A stretch of 64,000 bases of DNA from Pseudomonadota bacterium (GCA_023404675.1 JAEYAW010000020.1:124001-188000), one strand, 5' to 3'. Positions 33,574 to 42,571 are shown, counted from the first letter of the stretch. The notes: generated by a model from the letters alone, not told the origin. A program made the numbers and translations.

Positions 33574-34329
33574 ATGACCGGAACGAAGCTGCTTCCGGCG
33601 TGGATGCGCTCCGCCGGTCAGATCGGCGCGGTCGTCCTGCTGGTGCTGGTCGGCAAGGGTGCCGTGGCCGAGCCGTTCTATGTGCCATCCGGCTCGATGG
33701 AGCCGACGCTGCTGATCGGCGATGCGCTGCTGGCGAGCAAATACCCTTACGGCTACAGCGCCGCCTCGCTGCCGATGAACATCACCATCGCGCCGACGCG
33801 GCGGGTGTTCGCGGCGATGCCGCGGCGTGGCGACGTGGTGGTGTTCCGCTGGCCCGGCGATCCCTCGCAGGTGTGGGTGAAACGTGTCGTCGGCCTGCCC
33901 GGCGACCGCATCCAGATGCGCGGCGGCCAGCTGTTCATCAACGACCAGCCGGCGCAGCTGCGTCCCGACGGCGAAGGCCGGTCCGAGGACGAGCATGGCG
34001 ACGTCACCCCCGCGACCCGCTACATCGAGGCGCTGCCCGACGGACGCTCCCACGCCATCCTCAAGGTCAGCGACAACCGCTTCCTCGACAACACACGCGA
34101 AGTGATGGTCCCCGAAGACCGGCTGTTCGTGCTCGGTGACAACCGCGACAACTCCGCCGACAGCCGCGTTCCCGTCTCGCAGGGTGGCGTCGGCCTGCTG
34201 CCGGTCGAAAACCTCGTCGGCCGGGTCGATACCGTGGTCGGCTCGTGGGATTTCGCCGCTCGCAACCAGCCGTTCTGGTCATGGCTCTCGGGCTTGCGCT
34301 TTGCGCGGTTCTTCACCAGCGTGAACTGA
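33574..34329 (+). CDS. lepB: Signal peptidase I
   Basis: This 251-aa S26 peptidase has an N-terminal membrane anchor (about residues 14-31). The catalytic serine is S41 in VPSGSMEPTLLIGD and the general-base lysine is K103 in VWVKRVVGLPGDRI. Box E, LGDNRDNSADSR, is near residue 187. It cleaves signal peptides of exported proteins on the periplasmic side. A second lepB elsewhere in the genome is likely in this group because a copy commonly sits with rnc/era; this one is paired with tldD. Start 33574 lies 3 nt after the tldD stop. Confidence 0.95.
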   Translation: MTGTKLLPAWMRSAGQIGAVVLLVLVGKGAVAEPFYVPSGSMEPTLLIGDALLASKYPYGYSAASLPMNITIAPTRRVFAAMPRRGDVVVFRWPGDPSQVWVKRVVGLPGDRIQMRGGQLFINDQPAQLRPDGEGRSEDEHGDVTPATRYIEALPDGRSHAILKVSDNRFLDNTREVMVPEDRLFVLGDNRDNSADSRVPVSQGGVGLLPVENLVGRVDTVVGSWDFAARNQPFWSWLSGLRFARFFTSVN

Positions 34330-34357
34330 CGCGCCGCGCCGGCCCCCGTGTCCGGTT

Positions 34358-34382
34358 CCGCGATCCCGGCAGTGGATCGCGG
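34358..34382 (+). terminator. Stem-loop after lepB, probable terminator
   Basis: A perfect 9-bp stem CCGCGATCC/GGATCGCGG with a 7-nt loop starts 28 nt after the lepB stop. A T-stretch (ATTTTTCG) occurs only about 17 nt further on, so efficiency is uncertain. Confidence 0.5.
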
Positions 34383-34475
34383 CCATTCGCCTGTCCGCAT
34401 TTTTCGTATATGTGACGCCTTCCCCCATCGTCATTCCCGTGAGAGGCACGGGCAAGCACGATTGCAAGGCTGACC

Positions 34476-36641
34476 ATGGCGACGCGCGCGAAACGGCCCC
34501 CCTCACCCGTCGAGACTCTCACCAAGGCGCAGGCCAAGGTGGAGCTGATGCGGCTCGCGCTCGAAATCGAGGGACACAACCGCCGTTACTACGAAGAGGA
34601 CAAGCCGAGCGTCTCGGATGCCGACTACGACGCGCTGCGCCGCCGGGTCGAAGCCATCGAGGCGCGGTTTCCAGATCTCGTCACGGCACAATCGCCGACG
34701 CAGACGGTCGGTGCCGCGCCGTCAAGCAAGTTCCGGAAAGTTCGTCACGCCGTGCCGATGCTTTCGCTCGGCAATGCGTTCAGCGACAGCGACGTGATGG
34801 AGTTCGTCGAGCGCGTGCGGCGGTTTCTGCGGCTCGGCGAGGAGGACCATCTGCGCATCGTCGCGGAGCCCAAGATCGACGGCCTGTCGCTGTCGCTGCG
34901 CTACGAGAACGGCGAGCTGGTCACGGCGGCGACGCGCGGCGACGGCTTCGAGGGCGAGGACGTCACCGCCAATGTGCGAACTGTGCAGGAAATCCCACAA
35001 CGCCTGAAGGGGCGCGACATTCCCGCCGTGTGCGAGATGCGCGGCGAGGTCTACGTGGAGAAGCAGGACTTTCTCGCCTTCAACCAGCGCCAGCAGGCGG
35101 CGGGCAAGGACATCGCCGCCAATCCGCGCAACTTCGCCGCCGGATCGCTGCGCCAGAAGGATGCCGGCATCACCGCACAGCGGCCGCTGAAGTTCTTCGC
35201 CTATGCCTGGGGCGAAATGAGCGAGATGCCGGGCGATACGCAGTCCGGCATGGTGGCATGGATGCACCACGCGGGATTGCCGACCAACACACTCACCACC
35301 GTGCATGAAACTGCGGAGCAACTGCTCGCCTACTACCGCGACATCGAGCAGAGACGCGCGGGGCTCGACTACGATATCGACGGCGTCGTCTACAAGGTGG
35401 ACCGGCTCGACTGGCAGACCCGCCTCGGCTTCGTGTCGCGCTCGCCGCGCTGGGCCATCGCGCACAAGTTCGCCGCCGAGCAGGCGACCACGGTGCTGGA
35501 AAAAATCGACATCCAGGTCGGCCGCACCGGCGCGCTGACGCCGGTGGCGCGGCTGACGCCGGTCACGGTCGGCGGCGTCGTGATCTCCAACGCCACGCTG
35601 CACAACGAGGACTATATTCGTGGCATCGGCAACGACGGCGCGCCGATCCGCGACGGCACCGACATCCGCGAGGGCGATACCGTGGTCGTCCAGCGCGCCG
35701 GCGATGTGATCCCGCAGGTCGTCAGCGTGGTGCTGGAGAAGCGACCTGACAGCGCGAAGCCGTATAAATTCCCCGATCATTGCCCGGTGTGCGGCAGTCA
35801 CGCGGTGCGCGAGGAAGGCGAGGCGGTGCGCCGCTGTACCGGCGCGCTGGTGTGTCCCGCGCAGGCCATCGAGGGCCTGAAGCACTTCGTCTCGCGCAAC
35901 GCCTTCGACATCGAGGGGCTGGGCGAGAAGCAGATCCAGCAGTTCTATGCCGACGGCCTGATCCTGCATCCGGTGGACATCTTCACGCTGCGCGAGCGCG
36001 ACGCCCGGCTGGCGGAAGACAAGCGACTTATCACACGCGAGGGCTACGGCGAGACCTCGGTGCGCAACCTGTTCAACGCCATCGACGAACGGCGCGACAT
36101 CGATCTGCACCGCCTGATCTTCGCGCTCGGCATCCGCCACGTCGGCGAGGGCAACGCCAAGTTGCTGGCGCGCCACTACGGCACCATCGAGAGCTTCCGC
36201 GCCGCCATGCTGGAGGCCGCCGCCGCCCAGACCGACGAGGGCAATACCAGCGATGCGTATCGCGATCTCGACAATATCGCCGGTATCGGCGATGTGGTGG
36301 CGGAAGCGGTGGTGGAGTTCTTCGCTGAAGAGCGCAACGTGACGGCGCTGGACGAACTGCTGGCGCAGATCAGGGTGAAGCCGGCCGAACAGCCTCGGCA
36401 AAGCTCGCCCGTCTCGGGCAAGACGGTTGTGTTCACCGGCACGCTGACGCGCTTCACGCGCGACGAGGCCAAGGCGATGGCGGAACGGCTCGGTGCGAAG
36501 GTGGCAGGTTCGGTGTCGAAAAAGACGGATTACGTAGTGGCGGGCGAAAGCGCGGGCTCCAAGCTCGACAAGGCGCGGGAGCTGGGCGTTGCGGTGCTGA
36601 CCGAGGACGAGTGGCTGGTGCTGGTCGGCGACGCGCGATGA
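34476..36641 (+). CDS. ligA: NAD-dependent DNA ligase
   Basis: This 721-aa ligase seals nicks in replication and repair. The Ia domain is at the N-terminus; the adenylated lysine is K133 in the KxDG motif EPKIDGLSLSLRY. The OB-fold, a four-cysteine zinc finger (CPVCG ... CTGALVC, about residues 436-465), helix-hairpin-helix repeats (with NIAGIGDVVAEAVVEFF) and a C-terminal BRCT domain (about 640-720, KTVVFTGTLTRFTRDEAKAMAERLGAK) follow in order. It is slightly longer than the Escherichia coli enzyme, as is usual in alphaproteobacteria. The ATG has AAGG upstream. Its stop overlaps the next MFS gene by 4 nt. Confidence 0.98.
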   Translation: MATRAKRPPSPVETLTKAQAKVELMRLALEIEGHNRRYYEEDKPSVSDADYDALRRRVEAIEARFPDLVTAQSPTQTVGAAPSSKFRKVRHAVPMLSLGNAFSDSDVMEFVERVRRFLRLGEEDHLRIVAEPKIDGLSLSLRYENGELVTAATRGDGFEGEDVTANVRTVQEIPQRLKGRDIPAVCEMRGEVYVEKQDFLAFNQRQQAAGKDIAANPRNFAAGSLRQKDAGITAQRPLKFFAYAWGEMSEMPGDTQSGMVAWMHHAGLPTNTLTTVHETAEQLLAYYRDIEQRRAGLDYDIDGVVYKVDRLDWQTRLGFVSRSPRWAIAHKFAAEQATTVLEKIDIQVGRTGALTPVARLTPVTVGGVVISNATLHNEDYIRGIGNDGAPIRDGTDIREGDTVVVQRAGDVIPQVVSVVLEKRPDSAKPYKFPDHCPVCGSHAVREEGEAVRRCTGALVCPAQAIEGLKHFVSRNAFDIEGLGEKQIQQFYADGLILHPVDIFTLRERDARLAEDKRLITREGYGETSVRNLFNAIDERRDIDLHRLIFALGIRHVGEGNAKLLARHYGTIESFRAAMLEAAAAQTDEGNTSDAYRDLDNIAGIGDVVAEAVVEFFAEERNVTALDELLAQIRVKPAEQPRQSSPVSGKTVVFTGTLTRFTRDEAKAMAERLGAKVAGSVSKKTDYVVAGESAGSKLDKARELGVAVLTEDEWLVLVGDAR

Positions 36642-37870
36642 CGCAGGCGACAACAGCCACCGGGACGGCCCGCGTGCGCCTGCTGCGGCACACGCCATTC
36701 CTGTTCTTCGTCTCCGCCCGCACGCTGTCGCGGTTTTCGTCTCAGATCGCGACGGTGGCGGTCGGCTGGCAGATCTATCACCTCACCGGCAGCGCGCTGT
36801 ATCTCGGTTTGGCTGGTCTCGTGCAATTTTTGCCGACGCTGGTTCTGGTGTTCGTCGCGGGCCATGTCGCGGATCGCTACGACCGCCGCCGCGTCCTTCA
36901 ATGCTGCCAGACCGTCAGTCTCGCCGTGGCGACGCTGCTGGCGCTCGGCACCATTCAGGGCTGGCTGACACCCGCCATGATCTATGCGGCGCTGGCGCTG
37001 ATCGGGGCCGCCAACGCCTTCGAACATCCGACCTCGGCGGCATTGCTGCCCGCTGCGGCGCCCGAGGGGCATCTGCAGCAGGCCATGGCGCTGGCGACGG
37101 CTGGCAATCAGCTCGCGACCATCGCCGGCCCCGCGCTCGGCGGCTTCGCCTACGCGCTCTCGCCCGGCGCACCCTATCTGATAATGGCCGCGTTCTGGGG
37201 CATCGCCATCTTTCTGACCGGCGCGATCGTGCTGGAGCGGTTGGCGGCCAACCGCGAGAAACCGACGCTGAGCAGCCTGTTCGAGGGCGTGCGCTTCGTG
37301 CGCTCGCATCCGGCGGTGCTCGGAACGATCTCGCTCGATCTGTTCGCGGTGCTGCTCGGCGGCGCGACGGCGCTGCTGCCGATCTATGCGCGCGACATTC
37401 TCGAAACCGGCCCGTGGGGCCTCGGCCTGCTGCGTGCCGCCCCCGCCGTCGGCGCGCTCCTGATGACCTTCGTGCTGGCGCGCTACACCATCAGACATCG
37501 CGTCGGCCTGCGCATGTTCCAGGCGGTGATCGTGTTCGGCATCGGCACGGTGGTGTTCGCGCTGTCGCAGAGCATCTGGATTTCGCTGATCGCGCTGGCG
37601 GTGATGGGCGCGGCCGATACGGTCAGCGTCGTGATCCGCTTCTCCTTCGTGCAGCTCTCGACGCCCGATCACATGCGCGGCCGCGTCGGCGCGGTGAACT
37701 ACCTGTTCATCAACGCCTCGAACCAGCTCGGCGAGTTCGAGAGCGGCGTCACGGCGGCGCTGTTCGGCGTGGTTCCGGCCGCCGTCATCGGCGGCGTCGG
37801 GACAATCGCCATCGCGCTGCTCTGGATGAAGCTGTTTCCATCGCTGCGCAAGGTGGAGCGGCTGGAGTAA
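36638..37870 (+). CDS. MFS transporter (EntS-like exporter)
   Basis: This 410-aa, 12-span major facilitator begins at an ATG overlapping the ligA stop (ATGA). Early residues FLFFVSARTLSRFSSQIATVAVGWQIYHLTG, the loop 2-3 motif AGHVADRYDRRRVL, and the mid-protein NAFEHPTSAALLPAAAP place it in the EntS/enterobactin exporter-like branch (MFS_3). The sixth/seventh-span linker has the SLFEGVRFVRSHP motif typical of that branch. The substrate is unknown; siderophores and drugs are exported by relatives. The coupling to ligA is positional only. The gene converges with a Bcr/CflA gene 44 nt away. Confidence 0.87.
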   Translation: MTQATTATGTARVRLLRHTPFLFFVSARTLSRFSSQIATVAVGWQIYHLTGSALYLGLAGLVQFLPTLVLVFVAGHVADRYDRRRVLQCCQTVSLAVATLLALGTIQGWLTPAMIYAALALIGAANAFEHPTSAALLPAAAPEGHLQQAMALATAGNQLATIAGPALGGFAYALSPGAPYLIMAAFWGIAIFLTGAIVLERLAANREKPTLSSLFEGVRFVRSHPAVLGTISLDLFAVLLGGATALLPIYARDILETGPWGLGLLRAAPAVGALLMTFVLARYTIRHRVGLRMFQAVIVFGIGTVVFALSQSIWISLIALAVMGAADTVSVVIRFSFVQLSTPDHMRGRVGAVNYLFINASNQLGEFESGVTAALFGVVPAAVIGGVGTIAIALLWMKLFPSLRKVERLE

Positions 37871-37914
37871 TCACCAGCGCCACGACGTCATCCTCCGGCG
37901 TCCGCCTGATCGCA

Positions 37915-39183
37915 TTACGGCGGGTTCTCGTCGGCCGGCGTGATGGGACCGGGTGCGCCGAGGCGCGGCACGATGAAAACCATCGTCGCGGCGCAGGCCA
38001 GCGCGGTCACGACGAGCCCTGCGGTAAGCGGCAGCGGCGTCGCCGAATGGGCTCCAAGCCACGCGCCCACCTGCGAGCATAACGCGCCATATCCCATCTG
38101 CAGAAATCCCATGATGCCCGAGGCCATGCCGGCGGCTTCCGGGCGCACGCTGATCGCCGCGGCGGATGCGTTCGCCATGATGAGCGCGTTGCCGATCATG
38201 GCAATGACATGCGTGCCGAACAGCACGGACGGCACCGAGTTGAATCCCAGCAGGCTCCAGACGAGGTTGAGCCCCGCGCCGGTCAGTTGCAGCGCGAGCC
38301 CGGTCCAGATCATCTTGTCGAGGCCGAGCCGCGGCGAATAGCGCGCGCTGATGATATTCCCGAGCAGATAGCCGAAACCGGAGGTCGCGAACCAGGCGCC
38401 ATATTCGGCGGTGCTGCGCCCCATCTGCTGGACCACGATGTAAGGTCCGCCGCCCGCGAAGGTGAAGATCAGCGAGGACGCCAGCACCATGCAGCCGGCA
38501 TAACCGAGATAGGCCCGGCTTCCCAGCAGTGAGCGAAGATCGCGCGCAAAGCCGCTTCCGGCCTGCCCGGCGGGAGACGTCGCGACGCGCCGCGTTTCCG
38601 GCAGCATGACCGCAATACTGACCAGCACAAGGATCGTCGCCAGAGTCAGCAGGTAGAAGATGCCATGCCAGCCGAAATGCGTGTCGATCAGACCCCCGAT
38701 CAGCGGCGACAGCATCTGCGCGATCATCATCACCGCGATGACGATGCTGATCATGCCGCCGACCCGCTCGCGCGGGTAAAGGTCACGAACGATGGCGCGG
38801 CTGATCACCATGCCGGTCGCGCCGCCGAGCGCCTGCAGGAATCGCGCGGCGATCAGCTGCGGCAGCGTCTGCGCGAAAATGCAGCCGACATCGGCAATCA
38901 CCATCAGCCCGAGGCCGGCGATCAACACCGGCTTTCGGCCGAAGCGATCCGACAGCGGCCCGGTGACGAGCTGGGAGATGGCGAGCCCCAGCATGAACAG
39001 CGATACCGTCATTTGCACGACGGAGATATCGCGGCCGAAGGTGGTGGCGAGCACCGGCAGCACCGGCACCAGCATGTAGAGCGAGATCGGTCCGATGCCG
39101 GTCATCGCCACCAGCAGCAGCAGGGTTCGTGTCGAGGTTCGTTCGCGGGTGGACAGGCTGCTGGGCTGGGGAATGGCGGTCAC
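37915..39183 (-). CDS. Bcr/CflA-family multidrug efflux MFS transporter
   Basis: This 422-aa, 12-span drug/H+ antiporter of the DHA1 type shows LYMLVPVLPVLATTFGRDISVVQMTVSLF, the loop 2-3 motif GPLSDRFGRKPVL, RFLQALGGATGMVISRAIVRDLYP (motif C region) and LPETRR near the central loop. The Bcr/CflA branch exports bicyclomycin, chloramphenicol and other compounds. The start is a GTG at 39183, one nt after the stop of the upstream aminopeptidase gene; no clear Shine-Dalgarno sequence is visible, so translation is probably coupled to that gene. An internal ATG at residue 27 is too late because it would delete part of the first span. Confidence 0.87.
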   Translation of the reverse strand: MTAIPQPSSLSTRERTSTRTLLLLVAMTGIGPISLYMLVPVLPVLATTFGRDISVVQMTVSLFMLGLAISQLVTGPLSDRFGRKPVLIAGLGLMVIADVGCIFAQTLPQLIAARFLQALGGATGMVISRAIVRDLYPRERVGGMISIVIAVMMIAQMLSPLIGGLIDTHFGWHGIFYLLTLATILVLVSIAVMLPETRRVATSPAGQAGSGFARDLRSLLGSRAYLGYAGCMVLASSLIFTFAGGGPYIVVQQMGRSTAEYGAWFATSGFGYLLGNIISARYSPRLGLDKMIWTGLALQLTGAGLNLVWSLLGFNSVPSVLFGTHVIAMIGNALIMANASAAAISVRPEAAGMASGIMGFLQMGYGALCSQVGAWLGAHSATPLPLTAGLVVTALACAATMVFIVPRLGAPGPITPADENPP

Positions 39184-39184
39184 G

Positions 39185-41020
39185 TCAGGAGTCGGGCGTC
39201 AGGGGTGCGGTGGCGGTTTCCAGCCAGACCTTGGTGGCTTCGTCGACCAGCGGCCGCACCATCTCGCGCACCCGCGCGTGATAGGCGTCGATCCAGGCGA
39301 TGTCGGCGGGATTGAGGAGACTGGTGTCGATCAGGCGGCGATCGATCGGCGCGAGCGTGAGATGCTCGAACGCATTCATCGGCTTTTCAGCGCCGGGGAC
39401 ATCGGCCGCGATCACCAGTTCGAGATTCTCGATGCGGATACCGAAGCCGCCGGTCTTGTAATAGCCGGGCTCGTTGGACAGCACCATGCCGCGCTTCAGC
39501 GGCGTGGTGCCGAGCTTGGAAATCCGCGCCGGTCCTTCGTGCACCGAGAGATAGGTGCCGACGCCGTGGCCGGTGCCGTGCTCGAAGTCGAGGCCCGCCT
39601 GCCACAGATACTGCCGCGCGAAGGCATCGATCTGCGCGCCGGTGGTGCCGTCCGGAAACACCGCGCGCGCGATCGCCATATGGCCAAGCAGCACGCGCGT
39701 GAAGCGGTCGCGCATCTCGGCGGTCGGAGTGCCGACCGCCATGGTGCGTGTCACGTCGGTGGTGCCGTCTTCGTATTGCGCGCCGGAATCGATCAGCAGC
39801 AGGTCGCCCTGCGCAATGCGACGGTTGCTTTTGCGCGTGACGCGATAATGCACGATGGCGCCGTTCGGTCCGGTGCCCGAGATGGTCGGAAACGACACGT
39901 CTTTCAGCGCGCCCGACTCGCGGCGGAAGGTCTCCAGCGCCTCGACCGCGTCGATCTCGGTCAGATGACCGGCCGGCGCTTCCCTGTCGATGAAGGCGAG
40001 GAACCGCGCGAGCGCCGCGCCATCGCGCAGATGCGCCGCGCGCATGCCCGCGATCTCCGAGGCATTCTTTTGCGCCTTCAGCAGCGCCACCGGATCGGGA
40101 CCGCGCTGCGGCTTGCCGCCATTCTCGGCGATGAGGCGGCTCAGCGCATCGGCCGCCGTGGCACTGTCGAGCGCGATGGTGGTGCCGCCTTCGGCGAGCG
40201 TCGCCAGCCGCTCCGTCAGCGCCAGCGGCTCCTCGACGGTGGCGACGGTTTCCAGATGATCGCGCACGCTGTTGGACAGCTTGCGGTGATCGATGAAGAT
40301 GATGGCGCGGCCATCCTTCGGCACCAGCGCGTAGGACAGCGGCAGCGGCGTATGCGCCACATCCGCGCCGCGGATGTTGAAAGTCCACGCCACCGCGTGC
40401 GAGTCGGACAGGACCAGTGCGTCCGCACCGCTCCGCGCGATCTCGGCGCGAATGCGCGCGAGCTTGCCGGCTTCGTCCTCACCGGCCAGCGCGATCGGAT
40501 AAAGCGACACGGGACCGAGCGGCGGCAGCGGCCGGTCCGTCCACACCGCATCGACCGGATTGTTCTCGACCGCGACCAGTTCGGCACCCGCTTTCGCGCA
40601 GGCGCGCGCGAGCCGCTCGGCGGAAGCCGTCGTATGCAGCCACGGATCGAAACCGAGACGCTCGCCCGGCTTGAGATGCGCGGCGATCCATTCTTCCGGC
40701 GGCGGATCGATCAGCGATTCGACGACCCACGCCTTCGCATCGACCTGCTGCGCCGCCTGCAAGGTGTAGCGGCCATCGACGAACAGCGCGGCCTCGTGCA
40801 CGAGCACCGCGGCCAGGCCCGCCGAGCCGGTGAATCCCGTGAGCCAGGCGAGTCGCTCCTCGGATGGCGGCACGTATTCGTTCTGCTGCTGATCGGCGCG
40901 CGGCACGACAAACCCCGCAAGGTTGCGTCGCGCCAGTTCTTCGCGGAATGCGGACAGACGCGCGGTCAGTGCGACGCCGCTCTCGGGATCCTCAAACGTC
41001 TGGAAATGCGCTTCAAACAT
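39185..41020 (-). CDS. Xaa-Pro aminopeptidase, M24B family (long form)
   Basis: This 611-aa enzyme has two creatinase-like N-terminal domains (about 1-310) and a C-terminal pita-bread catalytic domain. The dinuclear metal ligands are visible in LLLIDSGAQYEDGTTDVTRT (two Asp), HGTGHGVGTYLSVHEGP (His), LSNEPGYY (Glu) and IRIENLELV (Glu). The length and domain order match the eukaryote-like aminopeptidase P type (XPNPEP1), not the 440-aa PepP. It removes N-terminal residues before proline in the cytoplasm. The ATG at 41020 is the first in-frame start with a typical MFEAHFQTF beginning. It appears to be first gene of a two-gene unit with the downstream efflux pump. Confidence 0.95.
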   Translation of the reverse strand: MFEAHFQTFEDPESGVALTARLSAFREELARRNLAGFVVPRADQQQNEYVPPSEERLAWLTGFTGSAGLAAVLVHEAALFVDGRYTLQAAQQVDAKAWVVESLIDPPPEEWIAAHLKPGERLGFDPWLHTTASAERLARACAKAGAELVAVENNPVDAVWTDRPLPPLGPVSLYPIALAGEDEAGKLARIRAEIARSGADALVLSDSHAVAWTFNIRGADVAHTPLPLSYALVPKDGRAIIFIDHRKLSNSVRDHLETVATVEEPLALTERLATLAEGGTTIALDSATAADALSRLIAENGGKPQRGPDPVALLKAQKNASEIAGMRAAHLRDGAALARFLAFIDREAPAGHLTEIDAVEALETFRRESGALKDVSFPTISGTGPNGAIVHYRVTRKSNRRIAQGDLLLIDSGAQYEDGTTDVTRTMAVGTPTAEMRDRFTRVLLGHMAIARAVFPDGTTGAQIDAFARQYLWQAGLDFEHGTGHGVGTYLSVHEGPARISKLGTTPLKRGMVLSNEPGYYKTGGFGIRIENLELVIAADVPGAEKPMNAFEHLTLAPIDRRLIDTSLLNPADIAWIDAYHARVREMVRPLVDEATKVWLETATAPLTPDS

Positions 41021-41253
41021 GGCCGGACCTTAGATGCGTGGGTGGAACCTCACAATCGCAAGCACGACACATCAGGCATGCCCGCCGCATGGAATGGCGT
41101 GCTGCCGCGAGGGTTGATTCTGAAATAAGCAGAATGTCGCAGTTGTGCTGCGCAAAAAATCGTCCTAGGCTCAGAATTAAGGCAAGCACATGACTTGCCG
41201 CAGGGACGGATGCTCCCAAGAGCGTGTGTCAACGAAAGTAAACGGTGTTCAAG

Positions 41254-41445
41254 ATGCCTGCATTTACGTTCGAGAAACTGTCGCCCCCGGCCAGCCTCGC
41301 ACCATCGCAGCCCGCCACCGAGTCCCGCGCTCCCGTCGAAACACCACCGCCATCCCGAAGCCTGCTGTCGCGGATTCTCGGCGCGTTCTCCGCCAAGGAG
41401 TCGACGCCCGCCAAGCCGACACACCTGTCCGGTCTGAAGTCGTAA
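41254..41445 (+). CDS. Small conserved-type hypothetical protein (63 aa)
   Basis: A 63-aa ORF starts MPAFTFEKLSPPASLAP, continues with a Pro/Ser/Thr-rich low-complexity middle (PATESRAPVETPPPSRS), has a short hydrophobic amphipathic helix LLSRILGAFSAKE and ends HLSGLKS. The compositional contrast with its GC-rich, arginine-rich shadow frames, and a start resembling small Bradyrhizobiaceae proteins with the same MPAFTFEK beginning as I remember them, favour a real gene. The ribosome-binding site is weak; a GTG 9 nt upstream is possible. It sits alone on the plus strand between two minus-strand genes. Function unknown. Confidence 0.6.
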   Translation: MPAFTFEKLSPPASLAPSQPATESRAPVETPPPSRSLLSRILGAFSAKESTPAKPTHLSGLKS

Positions 41446-41472
41446 CCTGTTGCGCTCCCTCGCGCCGGGACG

Positions 41473-42366
41473 TCAGCCGGTCCGCTCCAGCAGCAGGCTG
41501 CTCCATTCGTCGATCCGGATGTGCCGGCGCAGCACAAGGCCACGACTGCGATAGGCCGCGATCACGCCGCGCGCCTGCGGCGTCAGCAGTCCCGACAGGA
41601 TCACGAACGCGCCGGGTGCGAGATGCCGCGCCATCGGCGTCGCCATCGCCCGCAGCGGATTGGCGAGGATGTTGGCGAGCACGAGGTCGAACGGTCCGCG
41701 CCGCTTGAAGGCCGGATCGCCGAATCCTGTCGCGTGCACGGCCTCGATCCACGGCCCGACGCCGTTCAGGCGCGCATTCTCCCGCGTGGTCTGCACCGCG
41801 CGCCAGTCGATGTCGGTGGCGAGGATCACCCGGTGGTCCACCTTGGCGGCGGCGATGGCGAGCACGCCGGTGCCGGTGCCGAGATCCAGCACGCGGCGCG
41901 GCAGCCAGCTTTTCATCACGTGGTCCAGCAGCAGCAGGCAGCCGCGCGTTGTGCCGTGATGGCCGGTGCCGAAGGCAAGCGCGGCCTCGATCTCGATGCC
42001 GATGCGATTGGGCTGGATGCGGTCGCGATCATGCGCGCCATGCACCATGAAACGCCCGGCCTCGACCGGCGCAAGGCCTTCAAGACTCGCCCTGACCCAA
42101 TCCTTTGGCGCGACCTCGTCGAACACCAGTGCTGCCGCAGCGTCATCGCCCACAGCAAGCGCGACCAGCGCGCGTACGGAGGCCTGATCCGGCGGCTCGC
42201 CGAAATAGAACGTCACGTCCCAGCGCAGGTCCGGCCGCTCGAAGGCCGCGACCGCGATCTCGCTGGTGTCCACGCTCTCGGACAGCAGATTGACGGCGGC
42301 GTTGGCGCTGGCTTCATCGGCCAGCGTGAAACTCGCGCGGTGCGAAGGGGCGGAAACGTCGGTCAT
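41473..42366 (-). CDS. prmA: Ribosomal protein L11 methyltransferase
   Basis: This 297-aa SAM-dependent enzyme trimethylates ribosomal protein L11. A substrate-recognition N-terminal domain (about 1-115) precedes the Rossmann domain: AFGTGHHGTTRGCL (about 133-146), VLDLGTGTGVLAIAAAKV (motif I, about 160-177), ATDIDWRAVQTTRENARLN (motif II) and the catalytic-loop LVLANILANPL. All match PrmA. The start ATG 42366 faces a structured intergenic region containing two DnaA boxes. Confidence 0.95.
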   Translation of the reverse strand: MTDVSAPSHRASFTLADEASANAAVNLLSESVDTSEIAVAAFERPDLRWDVTFYFGEPPDQASVRALVALAVGDDAAAALVFDEVAPKDWVRASLEGLAPVEAGRFMVHGAHDRDRIQPNRIGIEIEAALAFGTGHHGTTRGCLLLLDHVMKSWLPRRVLDLGTGTGVLAIAAAKVDHRVILATDIDWRAVQTTRENARLNGVGPWIEAVHATGFGDPAFKRRGPFDLVLANILANPLRAMATPMARHLAPGAFVILSGLLTPQARGVIAAYRSRGLVLRRHIRIDEWSSLLLERTG

Positions 42367-42385
42367 GCGGCTCGGGGCTCACAGG

Positions 42386-42406
42386 TTATTCACAGGGTTA
42401 TCCACA
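42386..42406. promoter_or_regulatory. Pair of perfect DnaA boxes
   Basis: TTATTCACA at 42386-42394 and TTATCCACA at 42398-42406, same orientation and 12 bp apart, both fit the TTATNCACA consensus for DnaA binding. They lie 20-40 nt upstream of the prmA start, in the divergent prmA/ghrA region. A third, weaker match TTGTCCACC is at 42432-42440. No AT-rich unwinding element is next to them, so they look like a DnaA-regulated or DnaA-titrating site, not oriC. Confidence 0.6.
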
Positions 42407-42414
42407 AACGTCTC

Positions 42415-42459
42415 CCGGAATTTTCCGGCACTTGTCCACCGGCTGTCCCGTTTCGGGAC
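42415..42459. repeat. Two inverted repeats in the prmA/ghrA intergenic region
   Basis: CCGGAA-TT-TTCCGG at 42415-42428 and GTCCCG-TTT-CGGGAC at 42445-42459 are perfect inverted repeats, next to the DnaA boxes. They could be operators for the divergent promoters or mRNA hairpins. Confidence 0.45.
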
Positions 42460-42571
42460 GGGATGCCGAGGATGACGCGTGGATGGCTTTTGCGGCTATA
42501 GTCCACGCGCGCACGGCCGTCACCTGCCACACGCGATCCTGTCCGACTTCATCTCCCGAAAGCCCCGTCTC

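Noticed and set aside
31210..34053. A 947-codon open frame on the minus strand
   Set aside because: It lies opposite tldD, lepB and the IalB-like gene, all of which have clear catalytic motifs. Its residue pattern is an Arg/His/Ala-rich shadow of GC-rich codons, without domain motifs.
34722..36698. Long open frame on the minus strand opposite ligA
   Set aside because: ligA has all catalytic and zinc-binding motifs in the other frame; this translation has none.
39095..41128. Long open frame on the plus strand opposite the Xaa-Pro aminopeptidase
   Set aside because: The aminopeptidase frame contains the five metal ligands; this one is an Arg/Asp/His-rich shadow.
42367..42571. Chromosomal origin of replication at the DnaA boxes
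   Set aside because: Only two strong boxes, no AT-rich unwinding element, and no dnaA, hemE or parAB genes in the window. Kept as a DnaA-site finding only.
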